From contig NC_020126.1 in the NCBI RefSeq assembly GCF_000331735.1, positions 4,030,001 through 4,094,000 of the forward strand: a stretch of DNA of 64,000 nt, given 5' to 3'. Made by a program: the position numbers and the translations under genes. Numbering within the stretch: position 1 is the first letter of the stretch; each line of letters opens with the position of its first letter. The DNA is from Myxococcus stipitatus DSM 14675. GTDB lineage: Bacteria; Myxococcota; Myxococcia; Myxococcales; Myxococcaceae. The notes beneath the pieces were generated by a model. That model was not told where the DNA came from and did no database searches. It worked only from the letters and a program-made list of their open reading frames with translations. This document shows positions 40,774 to 49,418 of the stretch, in pieces.

Positions 40774-41542
40774 CGTCGCGCCAGGGGCCCTGGTCTGGAG
40801 GCGTGTCGCTCGCCAGGTAGTGCCCCACGCGTCCAGGCGCGAGCGCGACGATGGCGGAGGAGCGCGTGCCGTAGGTGGGCGTGCGGATGCACAGGGCCTG
40901 AAGCTGCTGGAGGAAGTCGCGCGGGAAGGCTTCTCCCGCGGGCGAGACGGGCACCTGCTCCAGCGGAGGGAGCTGGTCGTCCGCCAGCAGGGCCTTCAAG
41001 CCCGCCTCGACGCGGGGCCAGGGCTGATGCACCAGCGGCGCGGCCAGCTGCCTTGCCCGCTCGACCTTGGGCAGGGTGGGGGAGTCCAGGTCGTCGTTGG
41101 GCAGGACGTGGACGCCAGGCGGGACCTCTTCGCGTCGCAGGCGCGACTGGCCGGTCCGGGCGTAGGCCACCCGGAGGGTGCGGGCATCCCCGTAGAGGAG
41201 GTTGAAGGGGAGGAAGTCCTCGCCGGAGAGGGTGTCCAGGTAGCGCTCGATGGCCTCGACGCTGCCCGCCTGGAGGGCCTCGAGCACCACCTCTCCCCGC
41301 GAGCGGGGCGCCGAGCCCTGGATTCGCCCCCCGCGCTGATTGGTCAGCCCCACGAAGAGTCCCGCGTGAGTCACTCCCATCCAGGTCCCTCCGCGCTCCA
41401 CGTCGCGTCCTCCCACGGCGCGGGGGGACTCCAGCAGGACCTGGGGGCCTGTCGCCGGGCGAGCGAAGAACTCATCCCGGTTGGCCGCGAGCACCAGCGG
41501 CCACTCCGGGTGGACCTGGCGAAGAATGACGAGGGTGCACAT
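40736..41542 (-). CDS. NRDE (TANGO2/DUF833) family protein
   Basis: 268 residues from the ATG at 41542, whose MCTLVIL start puts the nucleophile-like Cys2 in place; the frame upstream to 41581 is unsupported. The family signature N-R-D-E is present (ANRDEFFARP). Conserved NRDE features include GGTWMGVTHAGLFVGLTNQRG, FLPFNLLYGD and TYGTRSSAIVAL. The fold is an Ntn-hydrolase type; TANGO2 homologues are linked to lipid/haem trafficking, but bacterial function is unknown. It converges with the cupin gene and diverges from metG with a 115-bp spacer. Confidence 0.9.
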   Translation of the reverse strand: MCTLVILRQVHPEWPLVLAANRDEFFARPATGPQVLLESPRAVGGRDVERGGTWMGVTHAGLFVGLTNQRGGRIQGSAPRSRGEVVLEALQAGSVEAIERYLDTLSGEDFLPFNLLYGDARTLRVAYARTGQSRLRREEVPPGVHVLPNDDLDSPTLPKVERARQLAAPLVHQPWPRVEAGLKALLADDQLPPLEQVPVSPAGEAFPRDFLQQLQALCIRTPTYGTRSSAIVALAPGRVGHYLASDTPPDQGPWRDVTALLDAPRPPA

Positions 41543-41657
41543 GCGTATCGGGTCGATAACATCCCCGGCGTCGTCTTGCATTCGTGCTCGAGGCCCCCAC
41601 GCCGGCGATGACCTTGGCCCACTGAGCGGCTAATGTCCGCCGCCCCCAGGAGAGTCC

Positions 41658-43772
41658 ATGGCGGAGAGAACCCTCGTCACCAGTGCGCTTCCGTACGCGA
41701 ACGGCCCCATTCACCTTGGCCACGCCGTCGAGTACATCCAGACCGATATCTACGTCCGCTTCCTCCGCTCGTGCGGCAAGGACGTCGTCTACTTCTGCGC
41801 GGACGACACCCACGGCACGCCCATCGAGCTCAACGCGGCGAAGCAGGGACTCAAGCCCGAAGAGTTCATCGCCCGCTTCCAGGACGAGCACCAGAAGGAC
41901 TTCCACGACCTGGATGTCCGCTTCGACTACTTCCACTCCACCAACTCGCCGGAGAACCGCCACTACGCGGAGCTCATCTACGGGAAGTTGAAGGAGCAGG
42001 GCGACATCGAGCGTCGGGACATCGAGCAGACCTACTGCGAGAAGGACCGCCGGTTCCTGCCCGACCGGTTCATCAAGGGCACCTGTCCCAACTGCAAGGC
42101 GACGGACCAGTACGGCGACGCCTGTGAGAAGTGCGGCAAGGCCTACAGCCCCACGGACCTCATCGAGCCGCGCTGCGCGCTCTGTGGGACGCCGCCGGTG
42201 CGCAAGTCGTCCGAGCACCTGTTCTTCAAGCTCTCGCGCCATGCGGACTTCCTGCAGGCGCAGCTGAAGAAGCCCGGCTTCCTCCACCCGGGCCTGGCCG
42301 CCCAGCTCCAGGGCTTCTTCGAGAAGGGCCTGGCGGACTGGGACATCAGCCGCGATGGCCCCTACTTCGGCTTCGCCATCCCGGGCGAGACGGACAAGTA
42401 CTTCTACGTCTGGCTGGACGCGCCCATCGGCTACATCGCCACGACGGAGAAGTGGGCGAAGGAGACCGGCAAGGCGAAGAGCGCGCTCGACTACTGGGCC
42501 AAGGACAGCGGCGCGCGCATCGTCCACTTCATCGGCAAGGACATCGTCTACTTCCACGCCCTGTTCTGGCCCGCGGTGCTCGAGGTCGCCGGGCTCCACG
42601 TCCCCAACGAGATCAAGGTCCACGGGCACCTCACGCTCAACGGCGAGAAGATGTCGAAGACGCGCGGCAACTTCGTGTCGGCGCGCGACTACCTCAAGCA
42701 GCTGGACCCCAGCTACCTGCGCTACTTCTACGCGGCCAACCTGGGCTCGGGCGTGGAGGACCTGGACCTCAACCTCAAGGACTTCCGTCTGCGGGTGAAC
42801 GGGGAGCTGGTCAACAACGTGGGCAACCTGGCCAACCGCGCCCTGTCGCTGCTGGCTGGACCGCTGGGCGGGACGCTGGCTCCGGGCCGTGCGGAGGGGG
42901 CTGGCCGCGCGCTGGTGGAGTCCGTGCTCGCGCGAGTCCCCGAGGTTCGCGAGGCGTTCGAGAAGCTGGAGTATCGCAACGCCATCCGCGTCATCACGGA
43001 CATCGCGTCCGCGGCGAATGCCTTCGTGCAGGCGCAGGCGCCGTGGGCGCTGGTGAAGAAGGACGCGGAGGCGGCTCGGGCCGACCTGTCCGACGCGGCC
43101 GACGTGGTGTACCTGCTGGGCGCGCTGCTCGCGCCGGTGACGCCGCGTCTGTCCGAGAAGCTGTTCGCGCAGCTGGGCGCGCAGCCGCTGACGTTCCAGG
43201 CGCTGGAGGGGGCGAAGTACCCGCTGCTGGACCGCAGCCGCCCCATCGGCACGCCGGAGCCGCTGTTGCCGCGACTGGAAGAGGACCGCGTCAACGCCAT
43301 CCTCGAGGCGGCCATCGGCGCGGCCGCGCCCGCCGCCGAGGTGAAGAAGGCGGAGGGTGGGGCCAAGGAGAAGAAGGCCGAGAAGAAGCCCGCGGAGGCC
43401 GCTCCGGCCCCGTCGGCTGCTCCGGCCGCCCCAGCCGCATCGGGCGAGATCGAGTACGCGGACTTCGCCAAGGTGGTGCTCAAGTCGGGCAAGGTGCTCG
43501 CGGCGGAGAAGGTTCCGAAGGCGGACAAGTTGCTCAAGCTCTCGGTCGACGTGGGCGAGGCGACGGGGCCGCGGACCATCGTCTCCGGCATCGCGGAGGC
43601 GTTCGCGCCCGAGTCGCTCGTGGGTCGCAACGTCGTCGTCGTCGCGAACCTGAAGCCTCGCAGCCTCAAGGGCATCGAGTCGCGGGGCATGCTCCTGACG
43701 GCGGGGCCGGGTGGCAAGGACCTGTCCTTGCTGGACCCTGGCAACGTGCCGCCGGGCAGCGATGTGAAGTGA
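41658..43772 (+). CDS. metG: Methionyl-tRNA synthetase
   Basis: 704 residues, a class Ia aminoacyl-tRNA synthetase. The HIGH motif is HLGH (19-22), the KMSKS motif is KMSKT (331-335), and two zinc knuckles lie between (CPNCKATDQ...CEKCGK; CALCGTPPVRK). The anticodon-binding helical domain spans about 395-545. A Lys/Ala/Pro-rich linker (about 555-600) leads to a C-terminal tRNA-binding OB domain (about 605-704; YADFAKVVLKSGKVL, VVVVANLKPRSLKGIESRGMLL), so the protein should be a dimer of the MetG2 type. It is divergent from the NRDE gene. Essential for translation. Confidence 0.96.
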   Translation: MAERTLVTSALPYANGPIHLGHAVEYIQTDIYVRFLRSCGKDVVYFCADDTHGTPIELNAAKQGLKPEEFIARFQDEHQKDFHDLDVRFDYFHSTNSPENRHYAELIYGKLKEQGDIERRDIEQTYCEKDRRFLPDRFIKGTCPNCKATDQYGDACEKCGKAYSPTDLIEPRCALCGTPPVRKSSEHLFFKLSRHADFLQAQLKKPGFLHPGLAAQLQGFFEKGLADWDISRDGPYFGFAIPGETDKYFYVWLDAPIGYIATTEKWAKETGKAKSALDYWAKDSGARIVHFIGKDIVYFHALFWPAVLEVAGLHVPNEIKVHGHLTLNGEKMSKTRGNFVSARDYLKQLDPSYLRYFYAANLGSGVEDLDLNLKDFRLRVNGELVNNVGNLANRALSLLAGPLGGTLAPGRAEGAGRALVESVLARVPEVREAFEKLEYRNAIRVITDIASAANAFVQAQAPWALVKKDAEAARADLSDAADVVYLLGALLAPVTPRLSEKLFAQLGAQPLTFQALEGAKYPLLDRSRPIGTPEPLLPRLEEDRVNAILEAAIGAAAPAAEVKKAEGGAKEKKAEKKPAEAAPAPSAAPAAPAASGEIEYADFAKVVLKSGKVLAAEKVPKADKLLKLSVDVGEATGPRTIVSGIAEAFAPESLVGRNVVVVANLKPRSLKGIESRGMLLTAGPGGKDLSLLDPGNVPPGSDVK

Positions 43773-43780
43773 CGAAGCCG

Positions 43781-43807
43781 GGGCGGAGCGTGTTGGCTGC
43801 TCCGCCC
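43781..43807 (+). terminator. GC-rich stem-loop after metG
   Basis: A perfect nine-base stem (gggcggagc at 43781-43789 and gctccgccc at 43799-43807) with a nine-base loop lies nine bases past the metG stop. No T-tract follows, so termination may depend on Rho. Confidence 0.55.
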
Positions 43808-44147
43808 TGGTGTCCTCGGATCGACGGGGGAGGGTGTCGGGAGGGAGCCCCTTCCCTGGCGGCAGGTGGAGGGGCTCCGAGCGCGCCCCACACTGGAAGG
43901 GGCTCGCAAGGGCCCTTCGGGTGGAGGGCTGGGGCTCGCGTCGCGTGGGGTGACTGGAAGGGGCGTGGCCTCGAAAGGGCAGTGGCTGAACCTCTTCCTC
44001 GCGGGGAAGGCGATGTCCGCGGCCCATGAAGAGGGCGGTGTCGCGAGGATTCCTCGGGGTATGGCCGGTGTTGGCCTCCGGAGCCAAGGGCCACAGGTTC
44101 GAAGTCGGGCACGGGGCTTCTGGCCACCGGGCCGTGAGGGGCTGGAC
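43808..44147. other. Intergenic region without a gene (metG to HEAT-repeat gene)
   Basis: About 340 bp. The downstream reading frame stays open back to 43866, but the residues it would encode are Gly/Arg/Pro-rich and lack family similarity, so I treat it as non-coding. It contains repeated tggaaggggc-like words (about 43893-43902 and 43952-43961). I see no tRNA, clear promoter or other element. Confidence 0.5.
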
Positions 44148-45122
44148 GTGACGGATTGGCGTGCGGAGAGGGATCGGGCCTTGCTGACGCTGGAGCGCGA
44201 GAAGCGTCCCGCGTTCCGAGCGGAGGCGGCCGAGCAGCTTCATCACCTCGCGGCGGAGGCCCCCGCACGAGCCGCGGACTTCATGGACGTGTTGCCGCGC
44301 CTCCTCGGAGACGCGCAGCCGGAGGTGAAGCGCTCCGGGGTCGCGCTGGCCACGGTGGTGCTGCCCCTCGAGGAGATGACGGCGCTCCTCATCGCCCGGC
44401 TGCGAGACGAGGAGTCCCTGGTGCGCCTGGAGGCGACGGGGCGGCTGGCGGACCTGGCTCGGCCGGAGCTGCGCGGAGCCCTGGCGGGCATGCTGGAGGA
44501 CTCCGTCCCGGAGGTGCGCTTCGAGGCCGCTCGAGGCATCGCCGCCCTCAAGCATCCCGCGGGGCTCGAGGTGCTCATCGAGGCGCTCGACGCGGACCTG
44601 CTGCGCTTCCGCGCCCTCGGTGCCTTGGCGGAGCTCGAGGACCCGCGCGCGCTCCCCGCCGTGAAGCGCCTGTTCGGCCGCTGGCTGTTGCCCGCGTTCG
44701 ACAGGACCCAGGCCGCCGGGGTCCTCGCGAAGCTGGGGGACGCGGAGGGCGTCGCGCACCTGCTTCAGCGCTCGCGCAAGAAGTGGAGCCAGGACCGGGC
44801 CCTCGCCGTGGAGCTGCTCGGTGAGGTGAAGGCCCCAGGGGCGCTGGAGCGCTTGAAGGTCATCCTCGACGACGTGAAGGACTCCTCCCGAGGCGCCGCC
44901 GCGCGGGGCTTGGGACGTCTGGGGGACGCGAAGGCGCTGCCCTGGCTGGTCGCGCTCCTCCAGGACACGAGTGCCCAGGAGGAGGACCGGCTGGACGCGG
45001 CCGATGGGCTGTGGCGCCTGGGTGGACCCGAGAGCCGCGAGCACGTGCGCGCGGCGGTGAGCACCTTCACCTCGCCAGAGGCGCGGCAGGAATTGGAAGA
45101 GCTGTTCCAGGAGGACACATGA
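44148..45122 (+). CDS. HEAT-repeat (PBS-lyase-like) protein
   Basis: 324 residues from the GTG at 44148, with GAGGGG about six bases upstream; this start fits the domain because the first repeat begins about 25 residues in. At least eight helical repeats are visible (PEVKRSGVALATVVLP, EESLVRLEATGRLADLARP, PEVRFEAARGIAALKHP, DSSRGAAARGLGRLGDAKALPWLVALLQD), the alpha-solenoid pattern of HEAT/PBS-lyase HEAT proteins. There is no signal peptide or membrane anchor; it should bind partner proteins in the cytoplasm. It overlaps the TatD gene by ATGA, so they are co-translated. Confidence 0.85.
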   Translation: MTDWRAERDRALLTLEREKRPAFRAEAAEQLHHLAAEAPARAADFMDVLPRLLGDAQPEVKRSGVALATVVLPLEEMTALLIARLRDEESLVRLEATGRLADLARPELRGALAGMLEDSVPEVRFEAARGIAALKHPAGLEVLIEALDADLLRFRALGALAELEDPRALPAVKRLFGRWLLPAFDRTQAAGVLAKLGDAEGVAHLLQRSRKKWSQDRALAVELLGEVKAPGALERLKVILDDVKDSSRGAAARGLGRLGDAKALPWLVALLQDTSAQEEDRLDAADGLWRLGGPESREHVRAAVSTFTSPEARQELEELFQEDT

Positions 45123-45895
45123 GACTGGTGGATGCGCACTGCCACCTGGAAGTGAAGGACTTCGCGGACGTGGGCCCGGTGCTGGAGCGGGCTCGGGCCG
45201 CGGGGATTGTCCACGCCATCGTCGTGGGGCAGTTCCACGGCCCGGGGCAGTGGGGCAACGCGCTGGAGCTGGCCGCGCGCCATCCCGAGTTCCTGTCGCC
45301 CACGCTCGGCATCCACCCACACGAGGCCGCGCGAGCCACCGACGAGGACCTCGCCATGCTCGACAGCACCTGTGCGCGCCCCGAGGTTCGCGCGGTGGGC
45401 GAGGCGGGCCTTGACTACTACTACGACCACTCGCCGAGAGAGGCGCAGGCCCGCATCTTCCGGCACCAGTGCGAGCTCGCGGTGAAGCTGGGCAAGCCGC
45501 TCGTCGTCCACGTGCGGGACGCGCACGAGGACTGCGACGCGATTCTCGGCGAGGCGAAGGTCTCCCGAGGCGTCATCCACTGCTTCACCGGTGACACGGA
45601 CGCCGCGCGGCGCTACCTGGACCGGGGCTTCTTCCTCTCGCTCTCCGGCGTCATCACCTACAAGAAGACGGAGGCGCTCCAGGACGCGGTGCGCTTCGCG
45701 CCGCTGGACCGGTTGATGGTGGAGACGGACAGTCCCTACCTCGCGCCCGTGCCGCACCGAGGGCGGAAGAACGAGCCCTCCCATGTCGTGGAGACGGCGA
45801 AGAAGCTCGCGGAGCTCAAGGGCGTGGCGCTGGAGACGGTGACTGAAGTCACCACCGCCAACGCCTCGGCCCTCTTCAACCTCACGCTGCGGTGA
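45119..45895 (+). CDS. TatD family metal-dependent DNase
   Basis: 258 residues from the ATG at 45119 (ATGA overlap with the HEAT gene). The TIM-barrel metal ligands are in place: DAHCHLE (His7, His9), the acid in VGEAGLDYYY, VHVRDAHEDC, IHCFTG and VETDSPYL, followed by the C-terminal family motif GRKNEPSHV. TatD enzymes are magnesium-dependent 3'-5' exonucleases in DNA repair and quality control. The last 14 bp overlap the 3' end of the convergent gene at 45882. The exact substrate in this species is not determined. Confidence 0.92.
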   Translation: MRLVDAHCHLEVKDFADVGPVLERARAAGIVHAIVVGQFHGPGQWGNALELAARHPEFLSPTLGIHPHEAARATDEDLAMLDSTCARPEVRAVGEAGLDYYYDHSPREAQARIFRHQCELAVKLGKPLVVHVRDAHEDCDAILGEAKVSRGVIHCFTGDTDAARRYLDRGFFLSLSGVITYKKTEALQDAVRFAPLDRLMVETDSPYLAPVPHRGRKNEPSHVVETAKKLAELKGVALETVTEVTTANASALFNLTLR

Positions 45896-47837
45896 GGCCG
45901 CCGGCCAGGGCCTGGAGGTCCTGGTCCATCTGCGGCACGTCCAGCAGCAGCGCATCCGGGTCGTACTGGAAGTCGGCCTGCTTCAGCTTCAGCAGCGCTT
46001 GAAGCGCCGGCTCTCCCGTGTGGCCCCCGAAGGACGCGAAGACGACGCGGCCACCCTCCAGGTGGAGCGAGCCCTCCAGCGTGTGCTGACGAAGCTGGAG
46101 CTTGCCGCTCTTCTTGCCGCCGCCCAGCGTGCGCAGCAGCTCCCGCGGGGGAAGCTCGTCGAAGCTGCCACGCACCACGCGGCCCGGGCCGTTGTGCAGC
46201 ACCCGGTCCTCCAGGAGCGCACGCACCGCCTTGGCCACCACGGCCTTGTCCCCGGGAGGCAGCAGCTCCGTCGCGCCGCCCATCAGCAGTCGCTCGCGCG
46301 TGGGCGCATCCGGCTCACCCACCACGGCGATGGGCAGGCCCGCCGTCTCCGGCGTGGAGCGCGCCTGCTGCAGCAGGTCCAGCACCTCCTGCTGCCCCAG
46401 CCGCAGGCTCACCACCAGCACGTCGCAGTCCTGCCGGGCCAGTCCGTCCTGCGCGCCCTCCGGCGTGGAGAGCGCATGGGCCACGAGGCCCTGCTTCAGC
46501 ACCGCCTCCAGCAGCTCGCCGCGCGCCGTCTCGTCCGGCTCGACGACGAGCACTTGCCGGCCCTCGCACTCCAGCCGGTGACGGAGCAGCTCGCCGCTCT
46601 GCAACTGGATGACGATGTCGGCGACGACCGGGTCATAGAGCACGCCGGAGTTCGTCCGCAGGTGCTCCAGGGCCTGGTCCTTCGTCAGCGCCTTGCCCAG
46701 CGCGTTGCCGGGGTTCTTGGTCAGCTCGAGGAAGCTGTCCACCGCCGCGAGGATGCGAGCCCCCAGCGTGATGTCCTCGCCCTTGGCGCCCTGCGGGGTG
46801 CCCGAGCCATCCCAGGCTTCGTAGAGCTGCGCGAGGATGGTGTTGACCTGCGCGGGCAGGTGCACCGTCTCGAACAGCTTGGTGGGCGCGCGACAGGCCG
46901 CGCGGGCCTGGGCCTTCCACTCGGGATTGACGGCGTTGCTCGCGAGCGAGAAGTGCCGCTCGGTGGGCTTGCCCAGGTCGTGCAGGTACGCGGCGATGGA
47001 CAGCGCGGCCAGCTCCTTGTGGGGCATGCCCATGCGCTGGCCCACGATGCCCGCCTGTCGCGCGAGCTGCGCGGAGTGTCCCCGGTGGCGCTGGCGGTCC
47101 TGCTCCAGCAGGCCCACGAGGATGCCCAGGGTCTCCACGTAGTCGATGTCGCTGACCAGCCCGCGAGGCCCACCGGGCTCGCGCCGCTGCGTCGACGACG
47201 GCTTGCCGCCCACCTGCGTCCCGCCGCCCGCTCGCTGCATGCGCATGCGGGCGTCCGTCTCCATCCGGAAGGACAGGCTGGCGCGGTGGCCCGTGGAGGT
47301 GCGGTTGTGCTCGGCCGCGCCCGCGCGCGAGGTGGACTCGGCGGGGCTCGACTGGGCGCTCGCCGCCTCCAGCAGCGCGGTGAAGGCGGTGGGGTCGCCG
47401 TAGTAGTGCTTGCGGATGGCCGCGGCGATGGCGCCGCGCAGGCCCACGTACGCGTAGACCTCCGACATGCCCGTGACGAGGGCAATCTCGTCCATCAGCG
47501 CCTTGTTCTGCGGCTCGGCGGCGACGACGGACAGCAGCTTGCGGTCCGGGTCCACCGCCAGGGGCAGCACGTTCTGCGCCTCGGCCAGACGCACCGGAAG
47601 CCGGTCGAGCACCTCGGTGGCGATCTTCGCCTTGGCCAGCTTGTCCGCGCTCACGAAGCGCGTCTGGAACTCCGCGGCCAGGAAGCGCAGCAACGCCGCT
47701 TCCTGGAGGAGCCCCAGCTCCACCAGACAATCCCCCAGCTTGTGGCCGGTGATCTTCTGGTGCTCCAGGGCCTGCTCCACGGCCCCGGCGTTGACGAGCC
47801 CCGCCTCGATGAGGCGCTCACCCAGCTTCTTCGCCAT
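45882..47837 (-). CDS. Multidomain regulator: MshEN-like, HD-type, receiver-like and PATAN/DUF4388 domains
   Basis: 651 residues. In order: an N-terminal GspE-II/MshEN-like domain (about 1-145; LGERLIEAGLV, GHKLGDCLVELGLL), which in other proteins can bind cyclic-di-GMP; an Arg/Ser-rich low-complexity linker (about 155-225); an HD phosphohydrolase-like domain (about 235-405; RRGHSAQLARQAG, AAYLHDLGK, AWDGSGTPQG as in HD-GYP proteins); a receiver-like domain (about 425-535) lacking a clear phospho-Asp; and a C-terminal DUF4388 domain (about 540-640; GSLHLEGGRVVFASFGG). There is no DNA-binding domain. It lies 6 bp past the YhaM-like gene. It probably joins second-messenger metabolism to protein interaction. 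Confidence 0.8.
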   Translation of the reverse strand: MAKKLGERLIEAGLVNAGAVEQALEHQKITGHKLGDCLVELGLLQEAALLRFLAAEFQTRFVSADKLAKAKIATEVLDRLPVRLAEAQNVLPLAVDPDRKLLSVVAAEPQNKALMDEIALVTGMSEVYAYVGLRGAIAAAIRKHYYGDPTAFTALLEAASAQSSPAESTSRAGAAEHNRTSTGHRASLSFRMETDARMRMQRAGGGTQVGGKPSSTQRREPGGPRGLVSDIDYVETLGILVGLLEQDRQRHRGHSAQLARQAGIVGQRMGMPHKELAALSIAAYLHDLGKPTERHFSLASNAVNPEWKAQARAACRAPTKLFETVHLPAQVNTILAQLYEAWDGSGTPQGAKGEDITLGARILAAVDSFLELTKNPGNALGKALTKDQALEHLRTNSGVLYDPVVADIVIQLQSGELLRHRLECEGRQVLVVEPDETARGELLEAVLKQGLVAHALSTPEGAQDGLARQDCDVLVVSLRLGQQEVLDLLQQARSTPETAGLPIAVVGEPDAPTRERLLMGGATELLPPGDKAVVAKAVRALLEDRVLHNGPGRVVRGSFDELPPRELLRTLGGGKKSGKLQLRQHTLEGSLHLEGGRVVFASFGGHTGEPALQALLKLKQADFQYDPDALLLDVPQMDQDLQALAGGLTAA

Positions 47838-47843
47838 TGCGAC

Positions 47844-49370
47844 TCAGCTTTCCGAAGAGTCCTCGCCGTTCTTGGAGGCGGGCGGTATCGACGTCAGCGC
47901 GCTGAACGGCTTGAAGGTCAGCTCCTTGGGCAGCGTGCTCGAGTCCCGAGGAGGACGCTCCTCACGCGGCGGACGCTCCTCGCGAGGCGGGCGCGGAGGA
48001 CGCTCCTCGCGGGGAGGACGGTCCTCCCGAGCCTGGCGCTCCTCACGGGGCGGACGCTCCTCGCGAGGCGGGCGCTCCTCACGGGGCGGACGCTCCTTCC
48101 GGGGAGGACGCTGCTGCGGCTCCTCGCGCGGCGCCGGCGGGGTGCCCTCGGCGGCGGGGGCTCCCGTCTGCTGCGGAGCCTTGTCACCCCGGGCCTTGCG
48201 CTTCTCCTCGCGCGACTTGCGGCGCCCGCCCCCCTCGACGGGCGCGCGGCCCCGAGCGGTGGGCATGGGGCCCTTCCAGAGCTGCCGCTCGTAGTGGCGC
48301 TGCACGTCCGTCCACTTGTCGTTGGGGTCGCGCTGCATGGCCTCCAGCCACGAGGCGATGCGCGAGTCCAGCGAGTCCAGCGCGTGGACGATGTGCGCCT
48401 CCAGCGTCACCGGCACCTTGGGGCTGCCGTACTCGAGCTGTCCGTGGTGGGCGATGACCAGGTGCGTGATGTGCTGCTCCAGCAGCGGCGGGAAGCCGGG
48501 GATGGCCAGCGTCTTCTCGCGAATCTTCTGGGCCGTCATCACCAGGTGGCCCACGAGCTTGCCCTCGTCGGTGTAGTCGAAGCCCTTGTCCGACGAGATT
48601 TCGGCGACCTTCATCACGTCGTGCAGCAGCGCGCCGGCCAGCAGCAGGTCGCGGTCCGCCATGGGGTAGTGGTCCGCCACCCGCAGCGTCAGCCGCATCA
48701 CCGACAGGAGGTGCTCGGCCAGGCCCCCGCGCCACGCGTGGTGCATGCCCTTGGCCGCCGGCGCCACCGGCAGCCCCGCGGCCACCTGCGAGTCATCCAG
48801 GAACGCCAGGAGCAGCTGCTTCACGTACGGGTCATTCACCCGCTCGTTGACGATTTCGCGGATGAGCCCCACGGCGCGGGCACCACCACCGCCCTCGTGA
48901 CGGGAGTCGGCCTTCTCTGCCTTCTCGCTCTTCTCCGCGGCGGGCTTGGGCTCGGGCTTCGCCTCGGGGGCGGCCTTGGCCTCCGGAGGCGGGGCCGGGG
49001 GCGGCTCGAACTCCTTGGGGTCCAGGGGCTCCGGGTCCAGCCGCTCCACGGCCTCCACCACAATCTGGGTGCGGCCATGGAACTGGATGACGCCGCCCGT
49101 GATGAGGACGTAGTCGCCGGACTGGAAGGCGGGCTCGAGCGCGTCCACCTTGTCGAAGACACGCGCATCCACCTCGCCGCTCTTGTCGGCGAGCGACAGG
49201 GCCAGGAACACCTTGCCGCTCCGGGCCGTCACCTTCTCCTTCTTGGTGACACGGAAGACGGTGTTGACGCGGTCCTTCTCACGAAGGTCGGCCGCGTACA
49301 CCTTGCGGACGGTCTCGACGGAACCTGCCGGGGTGGGGGTCGCGGTCTCTTGGACGTTTTCGTTGGTCAT
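47844..49370 (-). CDS. OB-fold/HD-domain 3'-5' exoribonuclease, YhaM-like, with a repetitive Arg/Pro/Glu-rich tail
   Basis: 508 residues from the ATG at 49370; an in-frame ATG seven codons upstream is less likely. Residues about 30-120 are an OB fold (YAADLREKDRVNTVFRV, VDARVFDKVDALEPAFQSGDYV). A Pro/Ala/Lys linker follows, then an HD domain (about 205-345; GMHHAWRGGLAEHLLSVMRL with HAWRG, LLAGALLHDVMKV, AHHGQLEYGSP), the layout of the YhaM/CbfA ribonucleases. The C-terminal 125 residues are low complexity with many PPREER blocks, the kind of disordered basic-acidic tail found in RNA degradosome scaffolds. It precedes the regulator gene by 6 bp in the same operon. Confidence 0.88.
   Translation of the reverse strand: MTNENVQETATPTPAGSVETVRKVYAADLREKDRVNTVFRVTKKEKVTARSGKVFLALSLADKSGEVDARVFDKVDALEPAFQSGDYVLITGGVIQFHGRTQIVVEAVERLDPEPLDPKEFEPPPAPPPEAKAAPEAKPEPKPAAEKSEKAEKADSRHEGGGGARAVGLIREIVNERVNDPYVKQLLLAFLDDSQVAAGLPVAPAAKGMHHAWRGGLAEHLLSVMRLTLRVADHYPMADRDLLLAGALLHDVMKVAEISSDKGFDYTDEGKLVGHLVMTAQKIREKTLAIPGFPPLLEQHITHLVIAHHGQLEYGSPKVPVTLEAHIVHALDSLDSRIASWLEAMQRDPNDKWTDVQRHYERQLWKGPMPTARGRAPVEGGGRRKSREEKRKARGDKAPQQTGAPAAEGTPPAPREEPQQRPPRKERPPREERPPREERPPREERQAREDRPPREERPPRPPREERPPREERPPRDSSTLPKELTFKPFSALTSIPPASKNGEDSSES
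47956..48115 (-). repeat. Array of 18-bp imperfect repeats encoding ERPPRE blocks
   Basis: This part of the YhaM-like gene consists of eight or so related units reading ctcctcgcgaggcgggcg or close variants on the plus strand. Unit copies diverge by one to a few bases, and the number of blocks probably varies among strains. Confidence 0.8.
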
Positions 49371-49418
49371 CGCGGCCGCGGACACTACCACTCCGGCGGG
49401 CGGCGCGGGGGACTCGCG

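Noticed and set aside
43866..44147. N-terminal extension of the HEAT-repeat protein
   Set aside because: The 94 extra residues are Gly/Arg/Pro-rich and lack helix repeats; a GTG with a good ribosome site begins the repeats.
41472..45320. 1282-codon minus-strand open frame opposite metG and the HEAT gene
   Set aside because: No conserved motif, and it spans two well-supported genes on the other strand.
47956..48115. Possible CRISPR-like array
   Set aside because: The repeats are contiguous 18-bp coding units without spacers, in frame with the ribonuclease tail.
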